NCBI RefSeq assembly: GCF_900142215.1
Contig: NZ_FRAC01000007.1
Span: 484,412 to 548,411, forward strand
DNA length: 64,000 nt
DNA from: Anaerocolumna jejuensis DSM 15929
GTDB taxonomy: Bacteria > Bacillota > Clostridia > Lachnospirales > Lachnospiraceae
Reading direction: 5' to 3'
This document shows positions 61,904 through 64,000 of the stretch, in pieces. Made by a program: the position numbers and the translations under genes. The notes beneath the pieces are model-generated. The model did not search any database, was not told the origin of the DNA, and saw only the letters and a list, made by a program, of their open reading frames with translations. Each line of letters starts with the position of its first letter. Positions within the stretch are counted from its first letter, which is position 1.

Positions 61904-62989
61904 TTATTTATTGGTTGATTTTACTTCATTCCATTTCTTGATATAAAGAGCGTCCATATTCTCGCCAAGGTAGTGGTATGTGGTGCAGCGGTCTAATACA
62001 TCCTGGGCGGGAAATGCGATAGGGCTGTCTTTGATATCCTTATCCTTGATTAATTCCCTGGCAGCTTTATTGGGAGTAGAGTAAGTAATGTAATTAAAGT
62101 TCTTAAGGGCAATTTCAGGGTCGCACATGAAGTTAATCCATTTTTCTGCATATTCCTTGTTGGGGGCATTTTTGGGAATAACCCATCCGTCTATCCATAC
62201 ATTGGAGCCTTCCTTTGGAACGACATATTCAAGGTCAGGATTTTCACGCTGTGTAAAGATAGCTTCTCCGGAATAGATAACACCGATTGGATTGTCGCCG
62301 CCGATCATCTTATCTCTTACCTGGTCCACTACATAAGCATCCACCAGAGGCTTTTGCGCCTGTAATAGTTTTTTTGCTTCCTCTATCTGCGCTTCGTCCG
62401 TTGTATTAATAGAGTAGCCAAGATAGCTTAAAGCAATGGCAAAAGCATCTCTTACACTGTTAATCATTAAGAGGTCGCCGGTATAGCCGTTTCTTTTGAT
62501 AAAATCCTTATCAAAGAGGGCACCCCAGCTGTCAATGGGCTCCTTGATCATGGTTTTATTATAAAGGATTCCCACGGTGCCCCAGCAGTAGGGAACACTG
62601 TATTGGTTGCCCGGGTCGAACTGCTCCGCGCTTTTCAGATAGGCAGGGTCAATATTCTTGATATTCGGGACATTGTTGTAATCTATCTTGGTAAGGAGGC
62701 CTTCACCAATCATCTTTTCAATCATATAGTCGGAAGGACATACCACGTCATATTTCTGGGAACCGGTCTTTATAACAGGATACATATCTTCATTCTGCTC
62801 GAAGTAGCTCATAACGACCTTAATTCCGGTTTCTTTTTCAAAGAGCTTTACGACATCAGGATCTATATATTCACCCCAGTTATAAACCAAAATCTTTGGG
62901 GTATTATTTTTGGAACAGCCGGTTATAACTCCTGTGCTGGTCAGGATAAGACTGCATAGAAGCAGCAGGGCGGTTATTCTTTTCATCAT
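61904..62989 (-). CDS. potD: Spermidine/putrescine-binding lipoprotein
   Basis: A 361-residue solute-binding lipoprotein. Its signal peptide ends in the lipobox ITGC (Cys near residue 25) without a linker. The mature protein begins KILVYNWGEYIDPDVVKLFEKETGIKVVMSYFEQNEDMYPVI, the PotD signature, and contains YDVVCPSDYMIEKMI and the C-terminal NYITYSTPNKAAREL segment. It binds polyamines outside the membrane. GAAAGGAGTCA precedes the ATG. It follows potC by 39 bases in a potB-potC-potD order on the minus strand; potA would lie beyond the window. Confidence 0.93.
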   Translation of the reverse strand: MMKRITALLLLCSLILTSTGVITGCSKNNTPKILVYNWGEYIDPDVVKLFEKETGIKVVMSYFEQNEDMYPVIKTGSQKYDVVCPSDYMIEKMIGEGLLTKIDYNNVPNIKNIDPAYLKSAEQFDPGNQYSVPYCWGTVGILYNKTMIKEPIDSWGALFDKDFIKRNGYTGDLLMINSVRDAFAIALSYLGYSINTTDEAQIEEAKKLLQAQKPLVDAYVVDQVRDKMIGGDNPIGVIYSGEAIFTQRENPDLEYVVPKEGSNVWIDGWVIPKNAPNKEYAEKWINFMCDPEIALKNFNYITYSTPNKAARELIKDKDIKDSPIAFPAQDVLDRCTTYHYLGENMDALYIKKWNEVKSTNK

Positions 62990-63028
62990 TGACTCCTTTC
63001 GAGAACATCAAACTTTCATTTACTTTAA

Positions 63029-63823
63029 TCAGGCATTTCCATAGGACTTTTCACCATGCTCCTTGTCTTTTCTGCGGTTGATCAGCACTAAAAGAATCAG
63101 GATACTGATAAAGAGAAGAGTGGAAAGGGCATACATTTCCGGCTTGATTCCTTTTCGCACTTCCGTGTAAATAATCGTGGAAAGGGTATCAAAGCCTGCG
63201 CCTTTTGTAAAATAAGTAATTACAAAATCATCCAGGGACATGGTAAAGGCTAAAAGGAAGCCGGAGAGAATACCTGGAAAGATATCCGGCAGTATAATCT
63301 TAAAAAAGGCATAAGATTTTGTAGCCCCTAAATCCAGGGCAGCCTCATAGATACTGGTATTCTGCCTGGTAAGTCTTGGCATGACGCTTAAGATGACATA
63401 AGGGATATTAAAGGTTATATGAGATAACAGCACACTGGAAATACTTAAGGGGTAATTCAGTGCGATAAATAACAGCATCAGGGAAATACCCGTTACAATA
63501 TCCGCATTCATCATAGGAACATTGGAGATTCCTAAAAGAATTGTCTTGGGAACCTTTCTCATATTGTTAATGGCAAGGCAGGCACAGGTACCGATAACGG
63601 CAGCGATAAAAGCCGACAGCAAGGCGATGATCAGGGTATTGGTAAGTGCCTCCATAATCGCTTCATCCTGGAACAGATTGCGGTACCAGGTGAAGGTAAA
63701 TCCGCCCCATCTGGAACGGGACTTGGATTTATTAAAGGACAGTATAATAAGGATGAAGATGGGGGCATATAAAAACAACAGAATCAGCCCCAAATAAAAA
63801 CGGGAAAAGAATTTCTTTACCAT
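63029..63823 (-). CDS. potC: Spermidine/putrescine ABC transporter permease
   Basis: A 264-residue membrane protein with six helices. The start FSRFYLGLILLFLYAPIFILIILSFNKSKSRSRWGGFTFTWYRNLFQ is characteristic of PotC. The EAA coupling loop is SIYEAALDLGATKSYAFFKIILPDIFPGIL, and LLAFTMSLDDFVITYF is the other family segment. It pairs with PotB. The start ATG overlaps the stop of potB by 7 bases, so translation is coupled. Length is typical. Confidence 0.94.
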   Translation of the reverse strand: MVKKFFSRFYLGLILLFLYAPIFILIILSFNKSKSRSRWGGFTFTWYRNLFQDEAIMEALTNTLIIALLSAFIAAVIGTCACLAINNMRKVPKTILLGISNVPMMNADIVTGISLMLLFIALNYPLSISSVLLSHITFNIPYVILSVMPRLTRQNTSIYEAALDLGATKSYAFFKIILPDIFPGILSGFLLAFTMSLDDFVITYFTKGAGFDTLSTIIYTEVRKGIKPEMYALSTLLFISILILLVLINRRKDKEHGEKSYGNA

Positions 63824-64000
63824 ATATTCTTACCCTCCGATTCCTTGTCATATTTGGTAAGGATAGCCATGCTGAGGAGAATGAATACCATGAGCACCAA
63901 AGACAGGCCAGAGCCGGTATGCCAGTTGTTTACTGTTTTGAACTGCTGCTCGATGATGTTTCCGATCAGGACTACCTTGCTGCCACCAAGAATATCCGAT
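63817..64000 (-). CDS. potB: Spermidine/putrescine ABC transporter permease, C-terminal part (5' end outside window)
   Basis: The last 60 codons of a permease, open to the window edge. The translation SDILGGSKVVLIGNIIEQQF, then WHTGSGLSLVLMVFILLSMAIL, is the PotB C-terminus: the end of the coupling region, then the last membrane helix, then a short charged tail. Its stop codon lies within the first codons of potC (7-base overlap). It is too short to be called complete but its identity is supported by context. Confidence 0.88.
   Translation of the reverse strand, partial: SDILGGSKVVLIGNIIEQQFKTVNNWHTGSGLSLVLMVFILLSMAILTKYDKESEGKNIW

Overview
The window looks like a chromosome segment of an anaerobic, low-GC, carbohydrate-degrading Clostridia member of the Lachnospiraceae type (relatives of Lachnoclostridium phytofermentans or Anaerocolumna). 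This rests on the gene repertoire: a GH65 phosphorylase with beta-phosphoglucomutase, GH130 and GH38 enzymes with binding-protein sugar transporters, a CsoR-controlled copper operon and a tRNA-Trp T-box. Gram-positive lipoproteins and strong AGGAGG-type ribosome binding sites agree. The assignment is inference; no rRNA or tRNA gene lies in the window.

Layout. 0-6 kb: an alpha-glucoside module (partial GH65 phosphorylase, LacI regulator on the other strand, pgmB, a membrane-anchored GH28/GH49-like beta-helix hydrolase and a membrane-anchored F5/8-type C domain protein). 6-9.3 kb: copA-copZ-csoR copper efflux operon behind a CsoR-type operator. 9.6-14.8 kb: an LCP wall-polymer ligase, then an ABC transporter-sdpR-sdpI-like operon whose promoter carries a 42-bp perfect palindrome. 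15-20.4 kb: argH, M32 carboxypeptidase, enolase. 21.4-27.2 kb: oppBCDFA peptide uptake operon. 27.3-30.1 kb: Ca2+-type P-ATPase. 31-34.7 kb: heterodimeric ABC exporter. 34.8-42.8 kb: L,D-transpeptidase, an unknown Gly/Ser-rich gene pair, a DUF4304-like gene, luxS, a C39-like protease, a HAD phosphatase, and trpS behind a Trp T-box. 42.9-61.5 kb: a 2-hydroxyacid dehydrogenase, then a large glycan-utilisation locus (LacI, GH2, GH29, two sugar permeases, binding protein, GH130, GH38, GH3). 61.9-64 kb: potD, potC and the end of potB.

The glycan locus reads as one pathway. A lipoprotein and two permeases import oligosaccharides. Cytoplasmic enzymes without signal peptides then remove galactose (GH2), fucose (GH29), alpha-mannose (GH38), beta-mannose by phosphorolysis (GH130) and beta-glucosyl-type residues (GH3). 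This set would fit fucosylated, galactosylated mannosides such as N-glycan fragments or decorated plant mannans. No ATPase gene is present, so a shared MsmX-type ATPase is expected.

The least explained content is a set of long, full-length imperfect palindromes of about 210-233 bp. Families A and B form a composite (A, 100-bp spacer, B, outer inverted ends) present twice in opposite orientation (16591-17175 and 30344-30927). A lone A copy with a spacer stub lies at 2785-3060. A third family, C, occurs at 11062-11271 and 61506-61719. Stem sequences differ between copies with matching changes on both arms, while a tip motif (AACTCG... and GCTCARACA) is shared by all three. No transposase is present. 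I regard this as the best candidate for an undescribed mobile or structured element in the window.
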